Assembly: GCA_020216805.1 (NCBI GenBank)
Contig: JAIWNN010000103.1
Span: 1 to 18,746, forward strand
Direction: 5' to 3'
Length of the DNA stretch: 18,746 bases
Source of the DNA: Desulfarculus sp.
GTDB lineage: Bacteria; Desulfobacterota; Desulfarculia; Desulfarculales; Desulfarculaceae
Shown here: positions 6,924 through 13,579 of the stretch, one piece after another
How the letters are laid out: each line of letters starts with the position of its first letter
Numbering within the stretch: position 1 is the stretch's first letter
Notes under the pieces: generated by a model
Told to the model about the DNA's origin: nothing
Seen by the model: only the letters and a program-made list of their open reading frames with translations
Databases searched by the model: none
Made by a program: the position numbers and the translations under genes

Positions 6924-8891
6924 ATGCGGAAGTTGAGCCTGATCCTGATCATGCTGGGCCTGGCCGGTCCGGTGGCTGCCTCCGGGGCTTCTGGCGACCC
7001 CGGGGCCACCCCGGCCCCGGGCCAGGCCGCCACCCTGGCCCCGGTGACCGTCACCGCCAAACGCCAGGCGGCGGCCTTCCTGGACACCGCCGCCGCCACC
7101 ACCACCCTGGAGCGCGAGGAGATCGAGCTGATGGCCGGCGACTCGGCCCTGGACCTGGTGGAGCAGACCGCCGGGGTCTTCATCTCCGCCCAGTTGCCCG
7201 GCGGCGTGAACCAGGGCGGCATGAACGGCGAGGCCGGCCTGCGCGGACTCAAGGGCGGGGAGCTGGTGCTGCTCAACGGCCTGCCCATCCTGGCCTCGCC
7301 GGCCAACGGCGGCTACGACCTGGCCATGATCCCCAAGCGGATGATCGAGCGCATCGAGATCGTCAAGGGCGCCCAGGCGGTGCTCTACGGCTCCCAGGCC
7401 ATGTCCGGGGTCATCAACGTCATCACCCGCCAGCCGACGGCGGCCGAGGGCAAGACCCAGGCCGGGGCCGACGCCAAGGCCGGCAACCGCGACCGCTGGC
7501 AGGCCGGGGTCTGGGGCGACCATCCCCTGGCCTGGGTCGGCGGCCAGGCGGGCGGCCAGGGGGCCCTGGACCAGGTCAAGGTCAACTACAGCACTCGCAG
7601 CCCCTACAACACCAATCTCAAACGGGTCAACGAGCAGGCGGCCTTGGTGGCCACCCGGCCCCTGCCCTGGCTGAGCCTGAACTACATGCTCAACCGCCAG
7701 GAGTCGGGCTACACCCGCTCCTATGGCAAGAGCCCGGCCAGCGACTACCAGACCGACCAGAAGCTGACCCACAACTATCTCTGGGGCGGGGTGGACCGGC
7801 CGGACCTGCGCCTGATGGGCTTTTTGCACTACAGCCACATGGACCTGGGCTATGACTACGACGCCCTGAACAAGCCCAACCGCGAGGAGGAAAAACACCA
7901 CCAGAGCCTGGGCCTGGATGGTCAGCGCAGCAGCCGCCTGGGTCCGGTGAACCTGGTCTACGGCCTGCGCTACGTCTACGAGCGTCAGCACGACATCGAC
8001 CAGGATCTCTCCGGCTCGGATCGGGCCGGCTACCGGGTGGTGGAGTCATATGTCAACCACCACCGTCACCAGGGCTCGCTGTTCGCCATGGCCGAGTGGG
8101 AGCCCGGGCCGGACTGGCTCCTCAGCGCCGGCCTGCGCGGCGAGGCCGCCTTCAACACCGAGCAGAACAGCGACGACCACCAGGAGGCCCTGCCCCAGCT
8201 CTCGGCCCTCTACCGCCTGAGCAAGCAACAATCTCTCTATGCCAACCTGGGGCGCACCTTCCGCCTGCCCACCTTCACTCAACTCTACTCCACCTCCGCC
8301 ACCATCGGCGGCAACCCGGACCTGGGGCCGGAGCGGGGCTGGACCTACGAGCTGGGCTGGAAGACGGCCGACAAGTCCTACTCCGCCAGCCTGGCCCTGT
8401 TCCACATGGCCTACACCGACAAGGTCCGTTACATCTACAACGACGCCCAGGAGCGCTACATCGCCCAGAACCTGGACAAGTGGCAGTCCACCGGGGTGGA
8501 GGCCCAAGTCAAGCTAGCGCTGGGCGGCGGCTTCTGGCTGGAGCTGGGTGGCTATTGGGCCGATCCCTGGGAGGAGGACGGCGGCGTGGAAAAGCAGTCC
8601 GGGCCCAAGCTCCAGGCGGTGCCCGGCCTCTCCTGGCGGGGCCAGCGCCTCCAGGCCGGGGTCAACGCGGTCTTCCAACTGGAGCGCGAGGACAACCTGG
8701 ACGACTACTGCAACCTGCGCGGCCGGGCCAGCTACCGCCTGACCGACTGGTGCCGCCTGGAGTTGGAGGCCGACAACCTGCTGGACAAGCGCCTGGTGGT
8801 GGACGGCAACATGACCCCCGGCGCCAGCAGCAATTACGAGGTGTACCACCCCGGGCTCAACGTCTTCGCCGGGGTGAGTTTCGTCTACTAG
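6924..8891 (+). CDS. btuB: TonB-dependent receptor, BtuB-like (cobalamin uptake)
   Basis: Outer-membrane receptor of 655 residues that takes up corrinoid using TonB energy. The ATG at 6924 is preceded by GGAGGAGAG; an in-frame ATG at 6849 lies in the terminator loop and would put 25 odd residues before the signal peptide, so I reject it. A signal peptide covers about 1-19 (basic MRK, hydrophobic LILIMLGLAGPVAA). A TonB-box-like TLAPVTVTA is at 37-45, the plug domain spans about 55-170 with GLRGLKGGELVLLNG and IERIEIVKGAQAVLYGSQAMSG, then a 22-strand-type beta-barrel with LGRTFRLPTFTQLYS and NPDLGPERGW. The protein ends in an aromatic residue (FAGVSFVY), as barrel proteins do. Control by the upstream cobalamin riboswitch supports B12 as substrate. 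No btuCDF genes are adjacent. It is monocistronic. Confidence 0.92.
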   Translation: MRKLSLILIMLGLAGPVAASGASGDPGATPAPGQAATLAPVTVTAKRQAAAFLDTAAATTTLEREEIELMAGDSALDLVEQTAGVFISAQLPGGVNQGGMNGEAGLRGLKGGELVLLNGLPILASPANGGYDLAMIPKRMIERIEIVKGAQAVLYGSQAMSGVINVITRQPTAAEGKTQAGADAKAGNRDRWQAGVWGDHPLAWVGGQAGGQGALDQVKVNYSTRSPYNTNLKRVNEQAALVATRPLPWLSLNYMLNRQESGYTRSYGKSPASDYQTDQKLTHNYLWGGVDRPDLRLMGFLHYSHMDLGYDYDALNKPNREEEKHHQSLGLDGQRSSRLGPVNLVYGLRYVYERQHDIDQDLSGSDRAGYRVVESYVNHHRHQGSLFAMAEWEPGPDWLLSAGLRGEAAFNTEQNSDDHQEALPQLSALYRLSKQQSLYANLGRTFRLPTFTQLYSTSATIGGNPDLGPERGWTYELGWKTADKSYSASLALFHMAYTDKVRYIYNDAQERYIAQNLDKWQSTGVEAQVKLALGGGFWLELGGYWADPWEEDGGVEKQSGPKLQAVPGLSWRGQRLQAGVNAVFQLEREDNLDDYCNLRGRASYRLTDWCRLELEADNLLDKRLVVDGNMTPGASSNYEVYHPGLNVFAGVSFVY

Positions 8892-8904
8892 CCCCCACAA
8901 GCGC

Positions 8905-8934
8905 GACGGACCGCCCCACCCAGGACGGTCCGTC
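8905..8934. terminator. Perfect hairpin downstream of btuB
   Basis: GACGGACCG at 8905-8913 and CGGTCCGTC at 8926-8934 form a perfect nine-pair stem with a 12-base loop, 13 bases after the btuB stop. No T-run follows. It is the first of three stems in the gap between convergent genes and is the best candidate for the btuB 3' end. Confidence 0.55.
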
Positions 8935-8950
8935 CCACCAAGCCCTCCGC

Positions 8951-9013
8951 GCCCTGGTTGAGGCCCAGGGCTTGTCCCCAGGGGCGGCTCCCTTTCCCCG
9001 GGGGGGCCGCCCC
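8951..9013. terminator. Two further stem-loops between convergent genes
   Basis: GCCCTGG at 8951-8957 pairs with CCAGGGC at 8965-8971 (seven pairs, seven-base loop), and GGGGCGGC at 8981-8988 pairs with GCCGCCCC at 9006-9013 (eight pairs). Neither is followed by a T-run on either strand. They lie just past the stop of the minus-strand hydrolase gene, so the second may mark its 3' end. Confidence 0.45.
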
Positions 9014-9023
9014 CTCCTCTTGG

Positions 9024-9671
9024 CTATTCCTTGGGCAACACCTTCACCGGCAGTTTGCCGGCCAGGGCCTGGGCGAAGCGCTGGGCGTCGGATTCCTCGC
9101 CCACGATGGCCCCGTAGTGCATGGGAATGGCCAAGCCCGGCCGGATGGCCAGGGCCGCCTCCACCGCCTCCGCCGCGGTCATGACGTAGGTGCCCGAGAC
9201 CGGCAGCAGGGCGATGTCCACCCGCAGGTCCTTCATCTCGGGGATGAAGTCGGTGTCTCCGGCGTGGTAGATCCGCACCCCGTCCACCTCCACCACGAAT
9301 CCCACCCAGTTGTTGGTCCGGGGGTGGAACTGCTTGTTGGTGTTGTAGGCCGGGACGCCGGTGACCTTGACTCCCGCCAGATCCAGGCTCTGGCCGGGCT
9401 TGATCACCTTCACCCCCGCCCCGCCCAGCTTGGCGGCGCAATTGGCCTCGGTGACGATGACCGTCTTTTCATCGCGGATCTTGGCGATGTCCTCGGCCAC
9501 GCAGTGGTCGAAATGGTCGTGGCTGCAAAGGATCAGCGCGGCGGTGGGTCCGCCGGCCAGTTGGAAGGGGTCGAAGTAAATCGGGCCGACGCTGCTGTCC
9601 AGACGGAAGCAGTCGTGGCCCAGCCAGTGCAGATTCGCCACCGCGCGATCGATGGCGGACTGGTCGGCCAT
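9024..9671 (-). CDS. MBL-fold metal-dependent hydrolase
   Basis: A 215-residue protein of the metallo-beta-lactamase superfamily. The metal motif HDHFDH is at 51-56 (HxHxDH), with the GDTD bridging Asp at 138-141 (IYHAGDTDFIPEM) and a C-terminal H185 in MHYGAIVG. The overall pattern, including YNTNKQFHP at about 109-117, is that of the broad UPF0173/YtkL-like group of single-domain hydrolases with unknown substrate. The start is the ATG at 9671, preceded by AAGGAG seven bases upstream; the frame extends to 9815 but that part overlaps the preceding gene and looks random. It is last in an apparent operon with CooT and DUF3842, 34 bases after CooT. The true substrate cannot be told. Confidence 0.88.
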   Translation of the reverse strand: MADQSAIDRAVANLHWLGHDCFRLDSSVGPIYFDPFQLAGGPTAALILCSHDHFDHCVAEDIAKIRDEKTVIVTEANCAAKLGGAGVKVIKPGQSLDLAGVKVTGVPAYNTNKQFHPRTNNWVGFVVEVDGVRIYHAGDTDFIPEMKDLRVDIALLPVSGTYVMTAAEAVEAALAIRPGLAIPMHYGAIVGEESDAQRFAQALAGKLPVKVLPKE

Positions 9672-9705
9672 GGCGTCGCTCCTTGCTTGGGCGGGGTCCG
9701 GCGCG

Positions 9706-9900
9706 CTAGTCCTGGGCCAGGACCACCTTGTGGTTGACCAGGGACATGGATTTGATGCGAGCCTTGAGCACCTTTTGCTCGCCGTAGATGGAAACCAGGC
9801 GGGTGGTGCCGTCATCCTGGGGCTCGATCACGTCCACGTCGGCCAACAGCAGTTGCTCCTGGCCCTCCTTGTTCAGAATGTAGGCCGTGGCTTCACACAT
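9706..9900 (-). CDS. CooT-family small nickel-binding protein
   Basis: A 64-residue protein starting MCEATAYIL. It matches the CooT family (formerly an uncharacterised small-protein family), in which Cys2 binds Ni(II) in a dimer; the founding member lies by carbon monoxide dehydrogenase accessory genes in Rhodospirillum. Cys2 is present, and the conserved C-terminal half VLKARIKSMSLVNHKVVL is recognisable. Its start overlaps the DUF3842 stop by eight bases (ATGTGTGA), so translation is coupled. No CO dehydrogenase or hydrogenase genes are in the window, so its nickel target is unknown. I leave the symbol empty because it may be a paralogue rather than cooT itself. Confidence 0.85.
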   Translation of the reverse strand: MCEATAYILNKEGQEQLLLADVDVIEPQDDGTTRLVSIYGEQKVLKARIKSMSLVNHKVVLAQD

Positions 9901-10321
9901 TGTCCATCAGCTCCTTGAGGCGGATCTTGACGATCTGGTCGACTTGGTGCGGCAGCGGCTCGTGGGTCACCCCCACCACCTCGACGTTTTCCTGGGTCAG
10001 GGGAAGCAGAAACTTGCGGGCCGGGCAGGATGCCACCGCCGCGGCCACCGCCGGAGTCACCTCGCCCATCATGGCGTTGGCCAGCACGATGCCGATGGGG
10101 CCGATGACTACATCGGCCTGCTGGATGGTCCAGATGATGGCGTTCTCGCCAGTGGCCCCCCGGTTGGCGTGGGCCTTCATCATCTGGGCGGTGGCGATGG
10201 CGTTGGTGCCCAGGGCCAACACCTCGATCTGCTCGCCGAACTCTTCCTTGAGCCGGCGGATGATGACTCCACCGATGCCCCCGCCCTGGCCGTCGATCAC
10301 GCAAACGCGCATCCGTTTCAT
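9893..10321 (-). CDS. DUF3842 family protein
   Basis: A 142-residue cytosolic protein of DUF3842, function unknown. The N-terminus MRVCVIDGQGGGIGG (residues 4-18) resembles a nucleotide-binding Rossmann loop, GTNAIATAQMMKAHANRGATGENAI is at about 38-62, and ADVVIGPIGIVLANAMMGEVTP follows near 69-90. These three blocks are the family hallmark. The ATG at 10321 is preceded by GGGAAGGGAG at a good distance; a second in-frame ATG at 10312 is possible. It is first in an operon with CooT (eight-base overlap) and the MBL hydrolase. Such proteins occur in anaerobes (Clostridia, Deltaproteobacteria). A nucleotide- or metal-related role with CooT is inference only. Confidence 0.87.
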   Translation of the reverse strand: MKRMRVCVIDGQGGGIGGVIIRRLKEEFGEQIEVLALGTNAIATAQMMKAHANRGATGENAIIWTIQQADVVIGPIGIVLANAMMGEVTPAVAAAVASCPARKFLLPLTQENVEVVGVTHEPLPHQVDQIVKIRLKELMDNV

Positions 10322-10414
10322 CCGACTCCCTTCCCGCCTCCCAAGGTCGGCTTCACTTCTACCATACCCGCAACGCCCCGGCGGGGCAATATCGGCCAGC
10401 GCGCGTTAAACTGC

Positions 10415-10443
10415 TTGTGGCGCGACACGTTCGGGCGTATTAA
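10415..10443 (+). promoter_or_regulatory. Candidate promoter for plsY
   Basis: TTGTGG at 10415-10420, a 17-base spacer and TATTAA at 10438-10443 (three and four of six matches) lie in the divergent gap between DUF3842 and plsY. Transcription would start near 10450, giving a leader of about 33 bases. Moderate support only. Confidence 0.35.
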
Positions 10444-10482
10444 CATGAAGAGGCTGAGTCCGGCAAGCCAGTGGGTGGATTG

Positions 10483-11064
10483 ATGTTGCTTTTTCTAGGG
10501 TTGTTCATAGGGGCCTACCTACTGGGCTCGGTGCCCTTCGGCCTGGCGATGGCCCGGTTGGCGGGCGGGAGCGATCCCCGCCGGGCGGGATCGGGCAACA
10601 TCGGGGCCACCAACGTGGCCCGGCTGGCCGGCAAGACGGCCGGAGCGGCCACGCTTCTGCTGGACGCGGGCAAGGGCTGGCTGCCGGCCTACCTGGCCTG
10701 GGGCTGGCTGGAGCCCTGGCAGGCGGCGGCGGTGGGACTGGCCGCGGTGCTGGGCCACATCTTCCCGATCTACCTGCGCTTCCAGGGTGGCAAGGGCGTG
10801 GCCACCGCCCTGGGTGCGATGCTGGCCGCCGCGCCGTTGGCCACCCTGGTGGTGTTGGGCATTCTGGCCGGGATCGCCTGGTGGACCACCCACATGTCGG
10901 TGGGCTCCCTGGCCGGCATCGGCAGCGCGCCCCTGGTGATGCTCTTCCTGGGCCAGCCCACCCCCCTGGTGCTGAGCACCGTGGGCATGGCGCTGTTGGT
11001 GGTCTGGCGTCACCGCGACAACATCGTCCGCCTGCGCCAGGGTCGCGAGAACCGCCTGCGCTAG
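10483..11064 (+). CDS. plsY: Glycerol-3-phosphate acyltransferase (acyl-phosphate dependent)
   Basis: Inner-membrane enzyme that transfers an acyl group from acyl-phosphate to glycerol-3-phosphate, making lysophosphatidic acid for phospholipid synthesis. The 193-residue length fits. The three PlsY motifs are present: SGNIGATNV near 42-50, GHIFPIYLRFQGGKGVAT near 90-107, and HRDNIVRLRQGRE near 177-189. About five hydrophobic helices are visible. The start chosen is the ATG at 10483, with GGGTGG about six bases upstream; an in-frame GTG at 10471 would add four residues (MGGL) and has no clear ribosome site. Its stop is separated by one base from the stop of the facing small ORF. No companion plsX is in the window. 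Confidence 0.94.
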   Translation: MLLFLGLFIGAYLLGSVPFGLAMARLAGGSDPRRAGSGNIGATNVARLAGKTAGAATLLLDAGKGWLPAYLAWGWLEPWQAAAVGLAAVLGHIFPIYLRFQGGKGVATALGAMLAAAPLATLVVLGILAGIAWWTTHMSVGSLAGIGSAPLVMLFLGQPTPLVLSTVGMALLVVWRHRDNIVRLRQGRENRLR

Positions 11065-11065
11065 C

Positions 11066-11251
11066 CTAGGGCCGACCTTGGCCCCCGGCGGAGCGCAGGC
11101 GTTCCAGATTGGCCCGGGCCTCGGGAGCGGCCGCTAACAATTCCGCGAGGTTGGCGCAGGGATACGGGGCGCGTTCCGCGCGGTTGTCCAGCCCCTTGTC
11201 CCGGCCGCGCCCGGCGGCCGCCAATCGAGCTGGGCCGCCACCCCACCGCAC
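11066..11251 (-). CDS. Possible small hypothetical protein after the NYN gene
   Basis: A 61-residue open frame with a GTG start, 15 bases after the stop of the NYN-domain gene and ending one base from plsY's stop. Its C-terminal half (NLAELLAAAPEARANLERLRS) looks like a helical protein segment and the third codon positions are GC-rich like those of neighbouring genes. It has no recognised domain and no clear Shine-Dalgarno sequence, and the N-terminal half is Gly/Arg-rich low complexity. It may be a real small member of the parAB-NYN operon, the remnant of a gene, or chance in GC-rich DNA. Confidence 0.35.
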   Translation of the reverse strand: MRWGGGPARLAAAGRGRDKGLDNRAERAPYPCANLAELLAAAPEARANLERLRSAGGQGRP

Positions 11252-11266
11252 CGCCCGCGTTTTCGG

Positions 11267-11767
11267 CTACAGCCGGCCCAAACGGCGTTCCTTGCGCCGC
11301 CGGGCCTTGGGCGCACGCTGGCTGGGCCCTTTCTTCTTGGTGGTGAAATCCCAGCCCTGGTCGTCGTCCTCGCCCGCCGGAAGCCAGCCCTGGGCGGTGT
11401 CCATCAGCCGGGCGGCGAAGACCCGGGCCTCGATCACCTCCGCCCCGCCGGCCCGGCAGCGGCGGGCCAACTCGCGGTCGTCGGTGATCACCGTGGCTCC
11501 GGCGCCCTGGGCCACAGCCAGGTGGGCGATGATCCCGTCGGCGTTGACGCGCTGGCCGGAGAAGATCACCGGCACTCCGCACAGGCTGCTCCGGCTGGGC
11601 TCCTGGTCCGGCCCGCCGTCGAAGACCACCGTGAGCCTGTGGTTCTTCTTCCGGTGGTAGATGCGCAGCGCCGTGCACAGGGCCTCGCGACCGCGGCCCA
11701 AATCCGCGGCCAGGAACAACTCCGGAGCCTGGTGGATGAGATTGTAACCGTCGATGATCAGGTGCAT
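11267..11767 (-). CDS. NYN-domain protein (YacP-like, PIN-fold nuclease)
   Basis: A 166-residue protein. The first 120 residues match the NYN/YacP (DUF901) fold, a PIN-like metal-dependent RNase superfamily: MHLIIDGYNLIHQ with D6 and N9, VVFDGGPD at 47-54, ADGIIAHLA at 76-84 and VITDDRELARRC at 93-104 supply the usual conserved acidic residues. The C-terminal tail, about 145-166, is strongly basic (KKKGPSQRAPKARRRKERR), suggesting RNA contact. YacP (Rae1) of Bacillus cleaves mRNA at the ribosome; whether this protein does the same is unknown. It begins 15 bases after parB, so it is likely part of that operon. Confidence 0.88.
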   Translation of the reverse strand: MHLIIDGYNLIHQAPELFLAADLGRGREALCTALRIYHRKKNHRLTVVFDGGPDQEPSRSSLCGVPVIFSGQRVNADGIIAHLAVAQGAGATVITDDRELARRCRAGGAEVIEARVFAARLMDTAQGWLPAGEDDDQGWDFTTKKKGPSQRAPKARRRKERRLGRL

Positions 11768-11782
11768 GGCGCGGAGGTCCGC

Positions 11783-12679
11783 TTAGCGCCGCAACAACTC
11801 CAGCAGGCGCTCCAGCTCGCTGTCGGAAAAGAAGTGCAGCACGATCTGCCCCCGCTTGGCCCGCCCCTTGATCTCCACCTTGGTGCCCACCTTGTGGCGC
11901 AGCTCATCGGCCAGGCTTTCCAGGTAGACCTGATCCGGCACCGCCTTGCGGGCCTTGGGGCTCTGCAAAAGGCTCTTGACCAGGCGCTCGGTGGCCCGCA
12001 CCGACAAACCATGCTTGAGGATCTGATCCCGGGCCTGGCGGATCAGGGGGGCCGAACCCAGGGCCAACAACGCCCGACCATGGCCGGCGGTCAGCGCCCC
12101 GGTGGCCAGGTCGTCCAGCACCAGATCCGGCAGCTTCAGCAGGCGCAGGGTGTTGGCCACCGTGGAGCGGTCCTTGCCCACCCCGGCGGCGATGTCCTCG
12201 TGGCTAAGGGAGAACTCCTCGGCCAGGCGCTGGAAGGCGTGCGCCTCCTCCAGGGGGTTCAGATCCTCGCGCTGGAGGTTTTCCAGCAGGGCCAGGAGCA
12301 GGGCCTGCTGGTCGCTGGCCTGGCGCACCACCACCGGCACCGTGGTCAGCCCCGCCATCTGGCTGGCTCGCAGGCGGCGCTCGCCGGCGATGAGCTGATA
12401 GCCCCGCTCCACCGGACGCACCACCAGAGGCTGCAACACCCCGTGCTGACTGATGGAATCTGACAGGGCCTCCAGGGCGGCCTGATCGTAGACCCTGCGG
12501 GGCTGGAAGGGGTTGGGCTCGATGCTCTCCAGGGGTAGTTGCAGCACCCGATCGTCGGGTCGGGCCTCGGTGGGGCTCTGGCTGGGCAAGAGGTCATCGC
12601 CCAGCAGCGCCGCCAGCCCCCTGCCCAGGGCGGGGGGCTTCTTGCGGCCAGCCTTGTGCTTGTCCGCCTCCTGAGTCAT
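11783..12679 (-). CDS. parB: Chromosome partitioning protein ParB (CTPase clamp)
   Basis: Centromere-binding protein that loads on parS, clamps and spreads using CTP, and interacts with ParA to segregate origins. It has 298 residues from the ATG at 12679. A basic ALGRGLAALLG (17-27) near the N-terminus is the ParA-stimulating region. The ParB N-terminal CTP-binding domain has GERRLRA at 99-105 and ENLQREDLNPLEEA at 133-146. The helix-turn-helix DNA-binding domain follows at about 155-205, including GHGRALL at 199-205, then a C-terminal dimerisation segment. The ATGA overlap with parA (12676-12679) indicates translational coupling. The frame runs further upstream, but that extension lies inside parA in another frame. 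I saw no parS sequence nearby. Confidence 0.95.
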   Translation of the reverse strand: MTQEADKHKAGRKKPPALGRGLAALLGDDLLPSQSPTEARPDDRVLQLPLESIEPNPFQPRRVYDQAALEALSDSISQHGVLQPLVVRPVERGYQLIAGERRLRASQMAGLTTVPVVVRQASDQQALLLALLENLQREDLNPLEEAHAFQRLAEEFSLSHEDIAAGVGKDRSTVANTLRLLKLPDLVLDDLATGALTAGHGRALLALGSAPLIRQARDQILKHGLSVRATERLVKSLLQSPKARKAVPDQVYLESLADELRHKVGTKVEIKGRAKRGQIVLHFFSDSELERLLELLRR

Positions 12680-13467
12680 GCCGCCTCCCCCTGGCTCTCC
12701 TGGCCGGGCCCGCCGGAAAGCACCTCGCGCGCCAGATCCAGGTAGGCCTGGGCTCCGCTGCTCTTGACGTCGTAAAGCAGCACCGGCTTGCCGTGGCTGG
12801 GGGCCTCGGACAGGCGCACGTTGCGCGGCACCACGCTGCGAAACACCAGTTTGCCGAAATGGCCGCGCACATCCTCGGCCACCTGGCGGCTCAAGTTGTT
12901 GCGACCGTCGTACATGGTCAGCAGGATGCCCAGCAGGCCCAGGCCGGGGTTGAGGGTGCGGCGCACCCGGGCCACGGTGTGCAGGAGCTGGGTCAGGCCC
13001 TCCAGGGCGTAGTATTCGCATTGCAGGGGGATCAGCACCGACTGGCAGGCGGTCAGGGCGTTGAGGGTGAGAAGTCCCAGGGAGGGCGGACAATCCAGGA
13101 TTATGAAGCGGAAACGCTCCCCCAGCTTGGCCAGGACCTTGGCCAGCAGATACTCGCGCTCGGCCGATGAAGCCAGCTCCATCTCGGCCCCGAAGAGGTT
13201 CACGTCGCTGCCGATGAGCTTGAGATGGCTCAATTCGGTGTCGCGGATGGCGTCCTGGGGCTGGCGGGCTCCGATCAGGACTTGGTAAAGGGTGGGCTGG
13301 TCCGGTCCCAGCTTGACCCCCAGCCCGCTGGTGGCGTTGCCCTGCGCGTCGCAGTCCACCAAGAGGGTCTCCTGCTCGGCCGCGGCCAGGCCGGCGGCCA
13401 GGTTGACCGCGGTGGTGGTCTTGCCCACTCCGCCCTTCTGGTTGGCTATGGTGATGATGCGCCCCAT
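12676..13467 (-). CDS. parA: Chromosome partitioning ATPase ParA/Soj
   Basis: Walker-type ATPase that binds the nucleoid and, with ParB-parS, moves chromosome origins apart. It has 263 residues from the ATG at 13467. The deviant Walker A KGGVGKT is at 11-17, with the signature Lys, LLVDCDAQGNAT at 35-46 and the Walker B DCPPSLG at 125-131. The start was chosen at MGRIITIANQKGG, the normal ParA/Soj beginning; the frame also opens at 13509 but the extra 14 residues are atypical. AAGG lies about nine bases upstream. It is directly followed by parB with an ATGA overlap. The lack of an N-terminal DNA-binding extension marks the chromosomal Soj type rather than the large plasmid ParA. Confidence 0.95.
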   Translation of the reverse strand: MGRIITIANQKGGVGKTTTAVNLAAGLAAAEQETLLVDCDAQGNATSGLGVKLGPDQPTLYQVLIGARQPQDAIRDTELSHLKLIGSDVNLFGAEMELASSAEREYLLAKVLAKLGERFRFIILDCPPSLGLLTLNALTACQSVLIPLQCEYYALEGLTQLLHTVARVRRTLNPGLGLLGILLTMYDGRNNLSRQVAEDVRGHFGKLVFRSVVPRNVRLSEAPSHGKPVLLYDVKSSGAQAYLDLAREVLSGGPGQESQGEAA

Positions 13468-13507
13468 GGGGCTAAACCTTAACCAGCCCGCGGCGGCCTT
13501 GGCAAGC

Positions 13508-13538
13508 AAAAAGGCTGCGGCCTCCAGCAGGATCAGCC
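13508..13538 (-). terminator. Weak terminator-like stem after secF
   Basis: On the minus strand GGCTG (13538-13534) pairs with CAGCC (13517-13513), with an inner CCT/AGG possible, followed by five T at 13512-13508. It lies downstream of secF and upstream of parA. The short stem makes it a weak intrinsic terminator. Confidence 0.3.
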
Positions 13539-13567
13539 GGAGGCGCGCCCGCGGGGTTCGCTAGTAA

Positions 13568-13573
13568 ATTATA
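13568..13573 (-). promoter_or_regulatory. Isolated perfect TATAAT box after secF
   Basis: On the minus strand TATAAT reads across 13573-13568, in an AT-rich island just after the secF stop in otherwise GC-rich DNA. No good -35 is found 16-18 bases upstream. It could drive parA, but the weak terminator-like stem lies between, so the assignment is uncertain. Confidence 0.3.
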
Positions 13574-13579
13574 CAATAA

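Noticed and set aside
6843..7991. Long minus-strand frame opposite the start of btuB
   Set aside because: It overlaps the terminator and the receptor's plug domain and is a repetitive Val/Gly/Ala-rich shadow.
9672..9815. N-terminal extension of the MBL hydrolase
   Set aside because: It overlaps the CooT gene in another frame, has no family-like sequence, and AAGGAG precedes the ATG at 9671.
10445..10483. Twelve-codon ORF (MKRLSPASQWVD) ending on the plsY start
   Set aside because: It has no ribosome site and its ATG lies between the candidate -10 and the expected transcript start, so it would not be translated from that promoter.
12680..13093. 138-residue N-terminal extension of ParB
   Set aside because: It lies wholly inside parA in another frame and is Pro/Arg-rich as expected of a frame shadow; the ATG at 12679 overlaps the parA stop in the usual way.
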